Assembly (NCBI GenBank): GCA_934045075.1
Contig: OW203744.1
Location: 4,948,795 to 5,012,794 of the forward strand
Direction: 5' to 3'
Length of the DNA stretch: 64,000 bases
DNA from: Yponomeuta sedellus
Lineage: Eukaryota > Arthropoda > Insecta > Lepidoptera > Yponomeutidae
The notes under the pieces: generated by a model
The model's database searches: none
What the model was told of the DNA's origin: nothing
The model's input: only the letters and a program-made list of their open reading frames with translations
Shown here: piece after piece, positions 47,501 to 56,316 of the stretch
Numbering within the stretch: position 1 is the stretch's first letter
Layout: each line of letters starts with the position of its first letter
Position numbers and translations under genes: made by a program

Positions 47501-50310
47501 GTAAAAGGCGACTAAGGGACACAAACCAGGAGGTGGGCAGCAACGCCCCCTGCAGTACAATTCCACCGAACTGCGATCCCCAACCCGCATGCCCAGCGTG
47601 GGGATTATGGGCATTACCCCCTATGAGAGCACAACGTGGCGCTCTTTAGGGGAGGGCTATGTCCAGCAGTGGACTAGTATAGCCTGACGATGATCCAGTG
47701 TTAATTTCACACTTGAAACGAATCGAACAACATCCATCAAGCCGTCTATTTACGCTACAGAGCGTAAAAATACATATATCGCACACACGCACACAAACAC
47801 ACACAGACACAAGAGGAGGGAGGTCAATTAACACCTTTCCTCAAATACTTTTGTTTTTAAACAGTAATTAACAGATTTTTTAAGACTATCATAGTTAGGA
47901 TTTACAAATAATAATCTACACCAATGTAGATTATTATTTGTAAACGGAGAAAGTAGGCGCTGTCTGCTGTAATACAGGTGATGAGCCCAGCACAGCAGCG
48001 TATGCTCAATAATTTTAATTATAAACCAAAACATGTATGTGAAAATTTAGTTATAGTCTAGTATAAGTCTTTTAAGTCACAAATTAATTACTTACTTAGT
48101 TACTTACACATTTATCCTTTTTCAAATCGTTCAGAGACTCACCTCGAGGTGAGGTGTATAAAAGGCTCGTAGAGCGAGGCGCGGTTCATGGCGGTGACCT
48201 CGAAGTGGCGCACTTTCTCGCGGGCGCACCAGTTGGCCGCCTTCGAGCAGGTGTTCTCGAGACTGTTGGCGTCGTCTGGGCCCGTCCGGTTGCCGATCAC
48301 CAGCATCACCACCTGGACGAGAACAGACATGCAAAATTCAAAAATTTCTTATTATAAACATTAATAAAATAAAATGTATTTATAGGTAAACATGATATAC
48401 TATAGGTTCTTATAACTAGTCACAGGTGCATGAATGTCTGCGCCAGACTCTACAAATGTCGGTAGATTGCCTATAAAGTAATTAATTCAAGTCGTTGCGC
48501 GCGCGCCCCGGTCGCCTTCTATGACAAGGGCCTTAGAACTTAGACTTAGACTTAGGGCCGCTCATTACGGTAGGGCTATGTCCAGCAGTGGACTAATATA
48601 GCCTGAGGAAGAAGAAGAAAAGCTCACAATGTGAGCTTAGAAATTAATTACACATTTAACCATAACTCAAACCAAAGAATTGAAAAACAAATAAAATATT
48701 TCAATGTAAATAATTTACATTTTGTCTGAATGTAAGATGTAAGCCGCTACCTTTGAGTCGTAGTGTAGTATTCATTCATCTCCCTCACACAAACTAGTTA
48801 AATAGCCTACTACAATAGTTTCTGTCTATTCAATTTGGCAAATGATCATCAAAGATCTTCCCTATAAAGAGATTATGCGAAATGAATAAAACACTCACCT
48901 CCTTCTTATCTTTATTCCTGTCAATATCCTTTTTCAAGTACATGAGTACATCGAGCGACTCTGGCTTGGTTGTGTCGTACACCATGACATAGCCCTCTGC
49001 AAACCCCAGGTAATGCCGCTGCAGCACCTGGTTTGAGGTCAGCTGCATGGTGGGCGACTGTGGCGGCCCTGCAAAGAAGAAAATAATTAACCAATTAATT
49101 TGTCGGTCTGACGGTTGTTCAAAAAATTGGTTTATTGCCCGCTTGTACCTATGGCTTGTGTTTTTTAAGAACAATGTAGTAGAAATACCACTTGCTAACG
49201 ATGAAGGCAAAAAACATGAGAAAACTTGCAGGATAGTTGGCTCTGCAAATATTAATAAAGTCTTTCTTATTGGTCTCATAGGTGGTAACCTGAACTAATT
49301 AAAAATACTAGAATACCTTATGTAGCATGCTGTTACCATACCCAAGTACTTTTATTGTTACATGATTTATTTATTCTCCACTGGTTTGGTTTATTTGTAC
49401 CTTTAGGCCTAAATAGATACTACTCACCACAAACATAGCGTTTACTCTTCACCCTATAAATAAGATTTTACTATCAATGTCTTCACACACATCTGCCAGT
49501 CAGAGACGCACTGGTACAGTACTACAAATCATAAAAGTCCCTTCGGGAATCTACATTCGTGCAGACTAGGAAGAAGTGTAACGAAAGTACCCGAAGCTAT
49601 AAGTACATTCAACATGATCTTTAACCGATACGGTTAAGGTGCAGAATTGATTGCTGCAGTAGCGCTACCTATTTCGCTCACGCTAATATTGCCAAACTAA
49701 TAGTCACCTGCATCAATGACATTGAATCAACCAATAGCAACAACGGCCTGCCATATATGAAACTATCTGATTGGTCAATCAACTTGCCGCACATCCAAAA
49801 TTTGGTCATCTGCGCAGGTACATCCGCAAGACTTATTTCTTGTGTAGCACTGTACAAACCTCATTACTTGAGCTTAAAATTTTGTGCATAGCTGGTTGGT
49901 GTAAACACAGATAAAGGAGAAGTTTGAGGGTGTATGTAAAAAATAAATATTCGAATTTTAAATTGTTTTCCTTACCAGCCAACTACTTCAAGGTTTGTAA
50001 ATCAAACAACGAGGTTTGAACCGTCGCACTCCTGAATGCCACCTCCTATGATGATACCAAACCCACAATGACTAGGGAACAGAGATTCAAACTACCCACC
50101 TGTTAGGGGTGGCTCGAGACCTGCTGTGTCGTAAAAGCATACCCGTTCCTTCGTCCCGCGATCGGTCTCAATGTTAGCCACGTAGATGTCTTCGATACTA
50201 GGGTAAAACGACGATTTCAGGTTTACGTTCCCGTAGATGAGTTGCTCCAGGATAGCAGTCTTCCCCACTCCCTTCATACCGCAAATTACTACCTTGCTAG
50301 TTTTACCCAT
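41428..50310 (-). CDS. NKIRAS: KappaB-Ras (NF-kappa-B inhibitor-interacting Ras-like) small GTPase
   Basis: Exons on the minus strand are 50310-50100, 49068-48899, 48312-48143 and 41515-41428; GT-AG borders and phases join into 212 residues. kappaB-Ras proteins are atypical Ras-like GTPases that bind I-kappa-B and slow its degradation in the cytoplasm (family knowledge). Visible motifs are the P-loop GMKGVGKTA (residues 11-19), ETDRG, switch II YDTAGL (Leu where Ras has Gln), FAEGYVMVYD, and LKKDIDRNKDKKE, which is strongly typical of this family. The G4 motif reads NRTG instead of NKxD. The Ser/Lys tail LTQKNNRSDM lacks a CaaX box, as usual in the family. Intron 3 is 6.6 kb and rich in transposons. 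Confidence 0.93.
41645..41740 (-). mobile_element. tRNA-SINE tail, reverse
   Basis: ggccccacactaggataccc and catccaagacctgggc match, in reverse, the bodies of the SINEs at 10451 and 14766. A CGTAA-type pentanucleotide run lies at 41570-41630. Confidence 0.7.
41777..41958 (-). mobile_element. RTE-type LINE, C-terminal coding end
   Basis: The minus strand reads GRPPTRWDDDLRITAGRCW, then EDRALWRSLGEGYGQQWTT, followed by the gaagaagaag tail. It is the clearest RTE ORF end in the window and the model for the short tails at 42898-42977, 48553-48615 and in the SINE-like copies. Confidence 0.85.
42301..42700. mobile_element. CAGTCTG MITE, interrupted and truncated
   Basis: It starts cagtctgctagcttttagaa after TA, shares the body of 41062-41316, and is cut at about 42700 by a LINE fragment. 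A SINE-like copy (42346-42534) is inserted within it. Confidence 0.75.
42346..42534 (+). mobile_element. RTE-tailed SINE-like element, 5'-truncated
   Basis: It is flanked by an exact 10-bp target duplication, actatcggat (42336-42345, 42535-42544). Its end encodes RSLGEGYVQQWTSIA with a stop, the RTE C-terminus. Confidence 0.88.
42701..43487 (+). pseudogene. LINE reverse transcriptase C-terminal remnant (jockey/CR1-like)
   Basis: In pieces: VSETVTDLGLVIDRKLCWDA, LKAVSQKFYAALHSL, then (after the insert) LVPILDYADICYLDLS, RLQNTCIRFIFGLR, WLPIRDRRNLRIL and LWNALPDNIRKAPSRNSFKA. This is the C-terminal domain that follows the polymerase core in jockey- or CR1-like LINEs. Frameshifts and a stop after FGLR make it dead. 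Confidence 0.75.
42898..42977 (-). mobile_element. RTE tail insertion inside the LINE remnant
   Basis: The block runs from atcatcataatcg to gcgccctg, the reverse of an RTE 3' end. tcttcct lies on both sides as a probable target duplication, and removing it restores the LINE frame from KNFLP to INIKITL. Confidence 0.8.
43811..44925 (+). pseudogene. Degraded THAP-domain gene remnant
   Basis: At 43811 ATG opens MPCYAVLESKNKSWGPKHTD and HAVTFHL, like the start of a THAP zinc finger, then a stop. At 44745-44925 further pieces appear: FPNETGYEIKM, then in another frame RQNWFPTKM and YSEHFHEHFIITKKGGRW with a stop, then CDAAIPEK. CSEHF has become YSEHF and the second Cys is Ser. It may be from a P-element-like transposon or a THAP gene; it is not functional. 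Confidence 0.55.
44926..46150. repeat. Repeat remnants in NKIRAS intron 3
   Basis: 45060-45097 (cgccggcgaagcagcgggtt) resembles a Helitron-type end. 45885-46150 is the reverse-oriented relative of 11750-12110 (ttgcacgcctgccaactttt, gtattaataatatattct). Between them no repeat is named. Confidence 0.5.
46412..46575 (+). mobile_element. tRNA-headed SINE with a local minisatellite
   Basis: gagcggtggtagcggagcgg is repeated about three times at 46418-46475, followed by ccggcttctcaatcgggagg and the box B gtgggttcaaaccccggc. The body ttgtgaaattatagtagcaa recurs at 16560-16600. Confidence 0.7.
46582..46697 (+). repeat. 5S-like SINE tail fragment
   Basis: From ccaccaacccggacttggtc to acaggggttgataacgaa, the 3' third of the family only. 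Confidence 0.8.
46953..47345 (-). mobile_element. tRNA-like palindromic element, copy D, with a terminal hairpin
   Basis: It contains the arm aacctatttggaggctaaaa, the tRNA-like unit (46989-47061), and cgaacctctatacaatattc shared with copies B and C. 47221-47345 is a hairpin: tactatttttatttttaatg...cccgtgctaagg against ccttagcacgggttagtgca...aaaatagta. These are two outer ends back to back. Confidence 0.8.
46989..47061 (-). ncRNA. tRNA-like cloverleaf, best preserved D-arm
   Basis: On the minus strand: cgcccat acceptor, gctcaattggtagagc D-arm, ctggt/gccag anticodon stem with loop acggata, ttcgaat T-loop and atgggtg. The D-arm is canonical, but C at position 33 again argues against function. 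Confidence 0.65.
47450..47692 (+). mobile_element. RTE-tailed SINE-like element, full-length copy
   Basis: Flanked by atccagtgt (47441-47449, 47693-47701). It starts tggtgccggcctagagaata, continues cgcgggtgtcgtaaaaggcg and ccccctgcagtacaattcca, and ends gtccagcagtggactagtat agcctgacg, coding for the RTE C-terminus. No tRNA box B is visible. Confidence 0.9.
47702..48142. other. NKIRAS intron 3, simple repeat and small palindrome
   Basis: A CA-rich run lies at 47778-47815. taataatctacaccaatgta/gattatta at 47909-47940 is a small palindrome. Nothing else is recognised. Confidence 0.5.
48143..48312 (-). CDS. NKIRAS: NKIRAS exon 3
   Basis: Encodes VVMLVIGNRTGPDDANSLEN, then WCAREKVRHFEVTAMNR and LYEPFIHL. 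The EVTAMNR...L.EPF segment matches the G5/helix region. The G4 box is NRTG. Confidence 0.92.
48553..48615 (+). repeat. RTE-type LINE tail, very short
   Basis: gggctatgtccagcagtgga ctaatatagcctgag then a gaagaagaag tail: only the last codons and tail of the LINE remain. Confidence 0.75.
48899..49068 (-). CDS. NKIRAS: NKIRAS exon 2
   Basis: After ttctttgcag: PPQSPTMQLTSNQVLQRHYL, then GFAEGYVMVYD and KKDIDRNKDKKE, ending at gtgagt. The PPQSPTMQL insert is longer than in the vertebrate proteins I recall. The intron on its 5' side carries a SINE-tail fragment at 49150-49255. Confidence 0.93.
49150..50099. other. NKIRAS intron 1 with a SINE-tail fragment
   Basis: 49155-49255 (gtagtagaaataccacttgc, gttggctctgcaaatattaa) is the tail of the 30715/46412 SINE type. 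The rest has no nameable feature. Confidence 0.5.
50100..50310 (-). CDS. NKIRAS: NKIRAS exon 1
   Basis: Starts MGKTSKVVICGMKGVGKTAI. It includes the P-loop, the effector region (YPSIEDIYVANIETDRG) and switch II, and ends with one base of a Gly codon at gtgggt. Start chosen at the conserved MGK. Confidence 0.93.
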
Positions 50311-51661
50311 ATTCCTGAACGGAAAGAAAGTTTTGAGACTTTCTCTTCACGAACTTCTGTCAGATTTGGTGATTTTAGAGCGGCATTGTGCGGTTACTGC
50401 GATTATTGCTTCACGCTCTTAACTTTACAGCATTTAAAGTTAATGAATTAGCAGTTTTTATCAGAAAATTCGATAATAATTACATGAACTTTTGTGAGTT
50501 TAGTTTGTTTAACTATCTATTTGTCAAATACACTACATCTTGTAATCTGTGGACTACATAACTGTCAGAAAGACAAATAATACGTTTTGTACGTTTCTAA
50601 TTGTTCTGTGGGTTATCAACACAGAACAAGTTTTCAAGCTCTATGCTTTTATTCATTCAGTTGAGAGAATGAACAGAATGAATGAAAATTTATGAGAGAA
50701 TGAATGATAAAATATAATCATACGAAATGTTGCCAGACCACGGATTTGTTTTGTTCTGAGCTTTTGAGCTCAGAACAATAATAAAGTTTTGAGGTTCTTC
50801 TAAATAACACAGAGAATATTCTCTTTCATTGAGACAGTTTTGCAAACCAAACAAAATGCGGTTGTAACTTAGCACTTAGCACAACACCCATTAAAGGCTG
50901 GCGTACAGACAGCAAATGACAGTGTATGTCCCCACTGCTGAGACACGGGTCTCTTTCTGCATCGCAGGAAGGTTAGGCCATACTACAAAACGTAATTACC
51001 TTAATTCCTGTCACTGCCTACCTAATAAATAATCGTGATTATTTATTAGGCAGGTAGAACCGTTTAATATATAACTATGTATTGCTTCAGGATAATTTTT
51101 CTATACATTTTTCGTAGTAATGAGTTTAAGTACCTACATATATCAAAAGCACACATTGAAAAAAAATAAAAATAACTATGATTATTCGTAAACTATGAAA
51201 ATACGTCGGTTGTTTTATTGTATGTACCTACGTGACATACAACAGTTAAGTTATTGTGCAATTAAAGAAATGGTAGCTGTAGTGACTCTGGTTTCCTCCT
51301 CTACTTAACGCGCTGTACATATAAACAGCACTAATGCGGCGATAAATTAAACCAACTTGACGTAAAAATACTAAGAATATGGGGCAAATAATATTATTCA
51401 TTACACAGGTGCGGATTGAATGCCAATTTATTAATCTTGGCTAACATCATAAGAACGGGAACCTACTTACCCATTTTGTGAAAAGAAAAATTCTTGATAT
51501 GACTGTAAGTTAATGGCACTGTACAAAAGAATAATGTTGTTTTCATAATTAGTTGATTATTAACGTCTATTTGATCAAGTGTTTGGCTACTTTGACAATC
51601 TACTAAGATATATAGCTTTTTTGTTATTTTAGTTTTATCCTGTGTTATAAGGTGAACGATC
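50311..51661. other. Divergent intergenic region between NKIRAS and the secreted-protein gene
   Basis: The 1.35 kb spacer presumably holds both promoters, but no TATA or initiator can be assigned with confidence. 50925-50990 is a reverse 5S-like SINE tail fragment (cactgctgagacacgggtct). ttattaggcaggtag/cctacctaataaat forms a small palindrome at about 51017-51055. Confidence 0.5.
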
Positions 51662-51936
51662 ATGATTAAAGTGTTCCTTCTTTTATTATTTTTAATTTAT
51701 TTTGCTAGTACTAAAATAATTTACATTGACACACCCTACAATGAATTTTACTCTAACAATGATTTAGAGCCAGAGTTTATGAGTTATTTTGAAAAACAAT
51801 TTCACCATGGTTCGGATGAGAGTGGAAAGTTATGGGTACTCCAAATTGAAAATGACTTGAATGCAACTCGCTTGAGAAAAGGTAGTTTTGAAGAAGAATC
51901 AGATTTCGATGGCATCATTGACCCCGCAAGAGATAC
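51662..51936 (+). CDS. Secreted-protein gene exon 1
   Basis: Start ATG in ggtgaacgatcATG, directly opening the hydrophobic signal. It ends with two bases of a Thr codon at gtaagt. Read without splicing, the frame stops two codons later. Confidence 0.8.
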
Positions 51937-53550
51937 GTAAGTAATATTTTAAATGACTAGTATCATTGAATTTAAATTCAATGATGCTAGTATGATAAAT
52001 TGTTGATGATGATAGCTATATGGGATAATTATATGCTTTTCTATTGCAATTTTAGATTGGAGAAGAGGTTGGGCCGCAAACCTGCTAAAGTTCAGATAGA
52101 TGATTCATTAACTAATTGGAATAGTCTTCAAAGAGAAACAATCAAATCAATCAATAGGTTCATGTGAGTAAATATAACCTAGGTGGATAAGTAGCACATT
52201 ATCAAATGTCGTTATCGGATGCTTGGCTTAGTTTGCCGACTACCAAAAGAGAGACCGCACTTGGTTTGTATAAATGACGTCAGTCTGAGTATATTTCCAT
52301 GTTCGTTTTCCATATTTTCATGCTGTCTATATTTCAATGACCTTTCCTGGTCACCACAGCACAGGGTGTCCTAGTTTGGGACCAGTACAAGTGATTGTGG
52401 TGTGTGGAATTATCACTTATCATTATCATTCGAAACTAATAAGTTTTTTTTTTTAGAATGTCCATCCAAAGTTCTCCCGAAGCATATTTATCAGATTCTA
52501 TTGCTGACGAAGAGATTGCTTCTTTAACTGTGAGTAATGTTTACTACGGTATAGAATAGATACGTCGGTTTTAGATAATTTTTAACTTGCTCTTCTCTTA
52601 GTTACTGACAAACCAGTAACTTTAGTTTCGTAATTATTCTCAGATACTACCTACCTGCTGTGTGGGGTCAGCCTAGAGAATAGCACCAACCCAATTCTTC
52701 CCGCTGGTGTCGTAAAAGACTAAGGGACACAAACTGGGGGGTGGGCAGCAGCGCCCCCTGCAGTACAATTCCACCAAACTGCGATCCCCAAACCGCATGC
52801 CCAGCGTGGGGATTATGGGCATTACCCCCTATGATAGCACAACGTGGCGCTCCTTAGGGGAGGGCTATGTCCAGCAGTGGACTAGTATAGCCTGACGATG
52901 ACGATGACTACCTTCCTATAAACAACTAACATCTTGTATAAGGAGCCGTTTTCAGCACAAATTCAAAAAATCACAAAGCACTTCATAGATGGCGCTTAGA
53001 GGCGTGCACATACAAAAACAAGGACACGTCTGTCAAATTTCGCTCTGCGCAGATACTTGACAGCCGTATTTTGGTTCTTCTATGGCCACGCCTGTAAGCG
53101 CCTTCTATGTATTGCTTTGTGATTTTTTGCTGAAAATTACTAGCTAATTAGAATACGGTGGCGAGGAATCACCGGATGCGGACGGCACAAGACCGTGAAG
53201 CTTGAAAAACCATGAGGGAGGCCTATGTCCTACATTGGACATCAAATGGCTGCTGCTAATGATGATGATAATTAGAATATTATGTTGTTGACAGATAATG
53301 AAATAAATTTTCTTTGTTTCAGTTTTATATCAAAGAATATTATACCATCTTACTGGTGTCCCATGGGCAACACCAATGGCGCTATATTCTTGGTCCGCCT
53401 TCACCCCTTCCACAGTGGTTTTTTGAAGAACATCTGAATATATTGCGTGATGGTCAAGATATCTTCGTTGAAATACCACGTGCAGTGAAATTTCAACTAT
53501 TTAATGGCTTAATACACATGTTGAAGAAGTTTTCCAGTTACCTAATATAG
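51662..53550 (+). CDS. Secreted protein of unknown family, 227 residues, four exons
   Basis: Exons are 51662-51936, 52056-52163, 52457-52529 and 53323-53550; GT-AG borders and phases give one 227-residue frame. An N-terminal signal peptide is clear (MIKVFLLLLFLIYFAST). The mature part is acidic near the start (SFEEESDFDG), has an NAT sequon, and ends with a more conserved-looking region (EYYTILLVSHGQHQWRYILG, PPSPLPQWFFEEHLNILRDG, FVEIPRAVKFQLFNGL). Cysteines are absent in the mature part, so it is not a disulfide-rich toxin or antimicrobial peptide. I do not recognise the family. It is head to head with NKIRAS. Introns have low complexity except a repeat in intron 3. Confidence 0.8.
52056..52163 (+). 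CDS. Secreted-protein gene exon 2
   Basis: After caattttag: LEKRLGRKPAKVQIDDSLTN, then WNSLQRETIKSINRF and two bases of Ile at gtgagt. The basic EKRLGRK could be a processing site (inference). Confidence 0.78.
52330..52430 (+). repeat. SINE/LINE tail fragment in intron
   Basis: tcctggtcaccacagcacag ggtgtcctagtttggg matches the tail near 60570-60610 (cccatagcacagggaatcct). Confidence 0.5.
52457..52529 (+). CDS. Secreted-protein gene exon 3
   Basis: After a 12-T tract and tag: MSIQSSPEAYLSDSIADEEI, then ASLT at gtgagt. Confidence 0.75.
52657..52906 (+). mobile_element. RTE-tailed SINE-like element, full-length copy
   Basis: Same boundaries as 47450-47692 (gtggggtcagcctagagaat ... agcctgacgatgacgatga). 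A near duplication actacctacct/actaccttcct flanks it. Confidence 0.88.
53160..53275 (+). repeat. RTE-type LINE tail, diverged
   Basis: Encodes RMRTAQDRE and REAYVLHWTSNGC with a stop, then aatgatgatgat. Confidence 0.6.
53323..53550 (+). CDS. Secreted-protein gene exon 4 and stop
   Basis: After gtttcag: FYIKEYYTILLVSHGQHQWR and onward to HMLKKFSSYLI and TAG. The aromatic-rich segment looks like a folded domain. Confidence 0.8.
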   Translation, partial: FYIKEYYTILLVSHGQHQWRYILGPPSPLPQWFFEEHLNILRDGQDIFVEIPRAVKFQLFNGLIHMLKKFSSYLI

Positions 53551-53559
53551 AAACTTTAA

Positions 53560-54526
53560 GGCAGTAAGCACTTGTATTTATACAAGATATTTTAATATAA
53601 AAGAGAAACATAAATCATTTAAAATGTTTTGATTGAGTTGAGATGACATAAGGTACTTTATTGCGCACATAAAAATCATACAGAAAGCACAAAATTATAA
53701 AATAAAAAACTGTACATGTTGAATAGCTTAATACATTAGAAATTTGAATGTAGCGCATAGTTAAGATTTAGAGTAACGACATAAATCACGCGCTGCAATG
53801 AAAAAAAATTCAGTATATTAATGTCAAATCCCGACATTTTAGCGCCAGCCTAGGTAGTACGATGACGCGAACCACACGTTTTATGGCGATTAAATGTCAG
53901 AATTTAACAATTAATGTACTGGGAAGTCGCGACTTTTGACGTTTAAAGGCGCGACTCGCGCCGTCGTACTACCCAGGCAGAAAACGCGTCCAGTGATGTG
54001 TGTCACGCTTCCAATGTCAACATGGCAATTAGTAATCACAAAACACCAAAAAATACATTTTTTACGGATACTACATGCTACAAATTCAGAGTTTTAAATT
54101 TCTGCGCTTTTGCAATACTGTTTCCTCTAAAAAAATACTTCATTTACATACGGAAATGTAAAATTATTTTTTCGTGATCTTACTTCTTACTAAAAACCTC
54201 AAAAGTGCTGTTTGATTAAGAATAAGAATATTTATTGTAAGCATAGACATGGGTTACACATTTAGCAGTAACAGTTGCTACTCGTGTTTAAAATACCAAA
54301 CCTTACCTTAACAGGTGTACTCACATTCATCCATCCTTTACATATTTTTTACATGTATGATGGAAAGGAATAGTAACAAATCAGAATTGTAATAGGCAAC
54401 ATTGTTTAATAAAAATCCTTAACGAGATGAGATTATTTTAAAAACCAAATAGCTGGTATCTAATAATTGCTACACACTTACTACACAATTACACAATAAA
54501 AGTATTCAATATTATACCAGTGAAAC
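53560..54526. other. Intergenic, no gene recognised
   Basis: A LINE-end-like tactttattgcgcacat (53654) and an inverted pair around 53840-53975 (gtcaaatcccgacattttag, aagtcgcgacttttgac, with ctaggtagtacgatgac/gtcgtactacccagg) suggest an uncharacterised palindromic MITE. Confidence 0.45.
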
Positions 54527-54867
54527 CAGTGGCGTAGCTAAGTAACCAAGGACCCTGAGGCAAATTAAAAAATGGGGCCCCACTGCTGTGTAAACTGATA
54601 TGGTTTTATGAAATAAAAATATCAAATATACAAATTAACAAATACAATAAAACGCACATATTTTTACACTAAAAAGTGTCAGTAGTACTACTGACACTAG
54701 AGGATTTAGTTGGTCGGTACGGAATAAGGGCATTTTACTAATTTGACAATGCGGAAAGATAATTCCACGTGGTCAAATCAGTTTGACAAAATAGTTTGAC
54801 TATGGTTTGACTGTACTTTTTGGCACTTAGAATCTTATTTTCTAAGGTTAACACGAGCAGTAGACAT

Positions 54868-56316
54868 AATTAAAACTGTTTTTATACGGATTTATGCTCG
54901 TTTATTACATTTTTACAATTTTCCAACGTTTCGGCACTTTTTCAGGTGCCGTGGTCCCGGATGACTGAGGTGACAGGTGTCTTTTAGAAATCATTAACGG
55001 TTAGTTTACTACCCTCGGCAAAAATTACAAAAGTTAATTATGAAGTTACGTTCCAAAATAGACAAACCAATTATTTTTATATAAAGTCAACAATATTGAT
55101 TATTAGCAATGGAAGTTAAAATTAAATTTATAAACTAATTACTTTATATGAACTTAAAGATACCGATTATTAATTGAAATTAAATTGATTTTTTATTATT
55201 TATTCTACAGTCACACTTCTAGCAAGGGGGTCTCATGCACTTAAGCACTGGTTCCCATGCTACCGGTATGTTCCAACCACGATCTCTATTAAAATTTGGA
55301 TGCCGGCGGATCTCTATTGCCTCACGTATCATTCTAGGGAAGAAACGGTCTTCTCGGGCTAGAGATGGAGTTAGAAGCAGATTATTCTTTAGCTTTCTTA
55401 GATGTTTTAGTCATCAGGAATCCAAATGGAACCTTAGGACATACAGTTTATAGGAAAAAGACCCACACTGATAGGTACCTAAACGGTGAGTCTCACCATC
55501 ACCCGTGTCAGTTGTCTACCGTTGGACGTTGACACGTCCTCCGCGACGGACACGCGGAACTTGCAGCTTGTTTGCACGAAGTACTCGTTTGACATGCTGG
55601 AGTTCCGCAGTTAGATGGTCCTTGTCGCAGATTCGGTGTGCCCTCTGTAACAGAGATTTTCCAACGGTAGACAACTGACACGGGTGATGGTGAGACTCAC
55701 CGTTTAGGTACCTATCAGTGTGGGTCTTTTTCCTATAAACTGTATGTCCTAAGGTTCCATTTGGATTCCTGATGACTAAAACATCTAAGAAAGCTAAAGA
55801 ATAATCTGCTTCTAACTCCATCTCTAGCCCGAGAAGACCGTTTCTTCCCTAGAATGATACGTGAGGCAATAGAGATCCGCCGGCATCCAAATTTTAATAG
55901 AGATCGTGGTTGGAACATACCGGTAGCATGGGAACCAGTGCTTAAGTGCATGAGACCCCCTTGCTAGAAGTGTGACTGTAGAATAAATAATAAAAAATCA
56001 ATTTAATTTCAATTAATAATCGGTATCTTTAAGTTCATTTAAAGTAATTAGTTTATAAATTTAATTTTAACTTCCATTGCTAATAATCAATATTGTTGAC
56101 TTTATATAAAAATAATTGGTTTGTCTATTTTGGAACGTAACTTCATAATTTACTTTTGTATTTTTTGCCGAGGGTAGTAAACTAACCGTTAATGATTTCT
56201 AAAAGACACCTGTCACCTCAGTCATCCGGGACCACGGCACCTGAAAAAGTGCCGAAACGTTGGAAAATTGTAAAAATGTAATAAACGAGCATAAATCCGT
56301 ATAAAAACAGTTTTAA
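54868..56316. mobile_element. Penelope-like element in a 655-bp-arm palindrome
   Basis: Arms at 54868-55525 and 55661-56316 are near-identical inverted copies around a 135-bp spacer. Each arm holds the end of the Penelope ORF running outward (FFPRMIREAIEIRRHPNFNR with GWNIPVAWEPVLK and a stop) and, pointing inward, the end of the reverse transcriptase region (LAFLDVLVIRNPNGTLGHTV, YRKKTHTDRYLN). The inward minus-strand frame continues through the spacer (RAHRICDKDHL). Both outer ends contain ctgaaaaagtgccgaaacg. ttagaatcttat (54827-54838, 56319-56329) is the likely target duplication. Confidence 0.85.
55516..55821 (-). pseudogene. Penelope reverse transcriptase C-terminal fragment
   Basis: 101 codons from MELEADYSLAFLDV through THTDRYLNGESHHHP, KSLLQRAHRICDKDH and LRANKLQVPRVRRG. 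This corresponds to the end of the Penelope RT domain (family knowledge). The palmar catalytic residues and the GIY-YIG core are absent, so it is a fragment. Confidence 0.8.

Noticed and set aside
55235..55951. Two identical 72-codon ORFs as a duplicated gene pair
   Set aside because: They are the same non-coding reading of the Penelope palindrome arms; the real coding frames run elsewhere.
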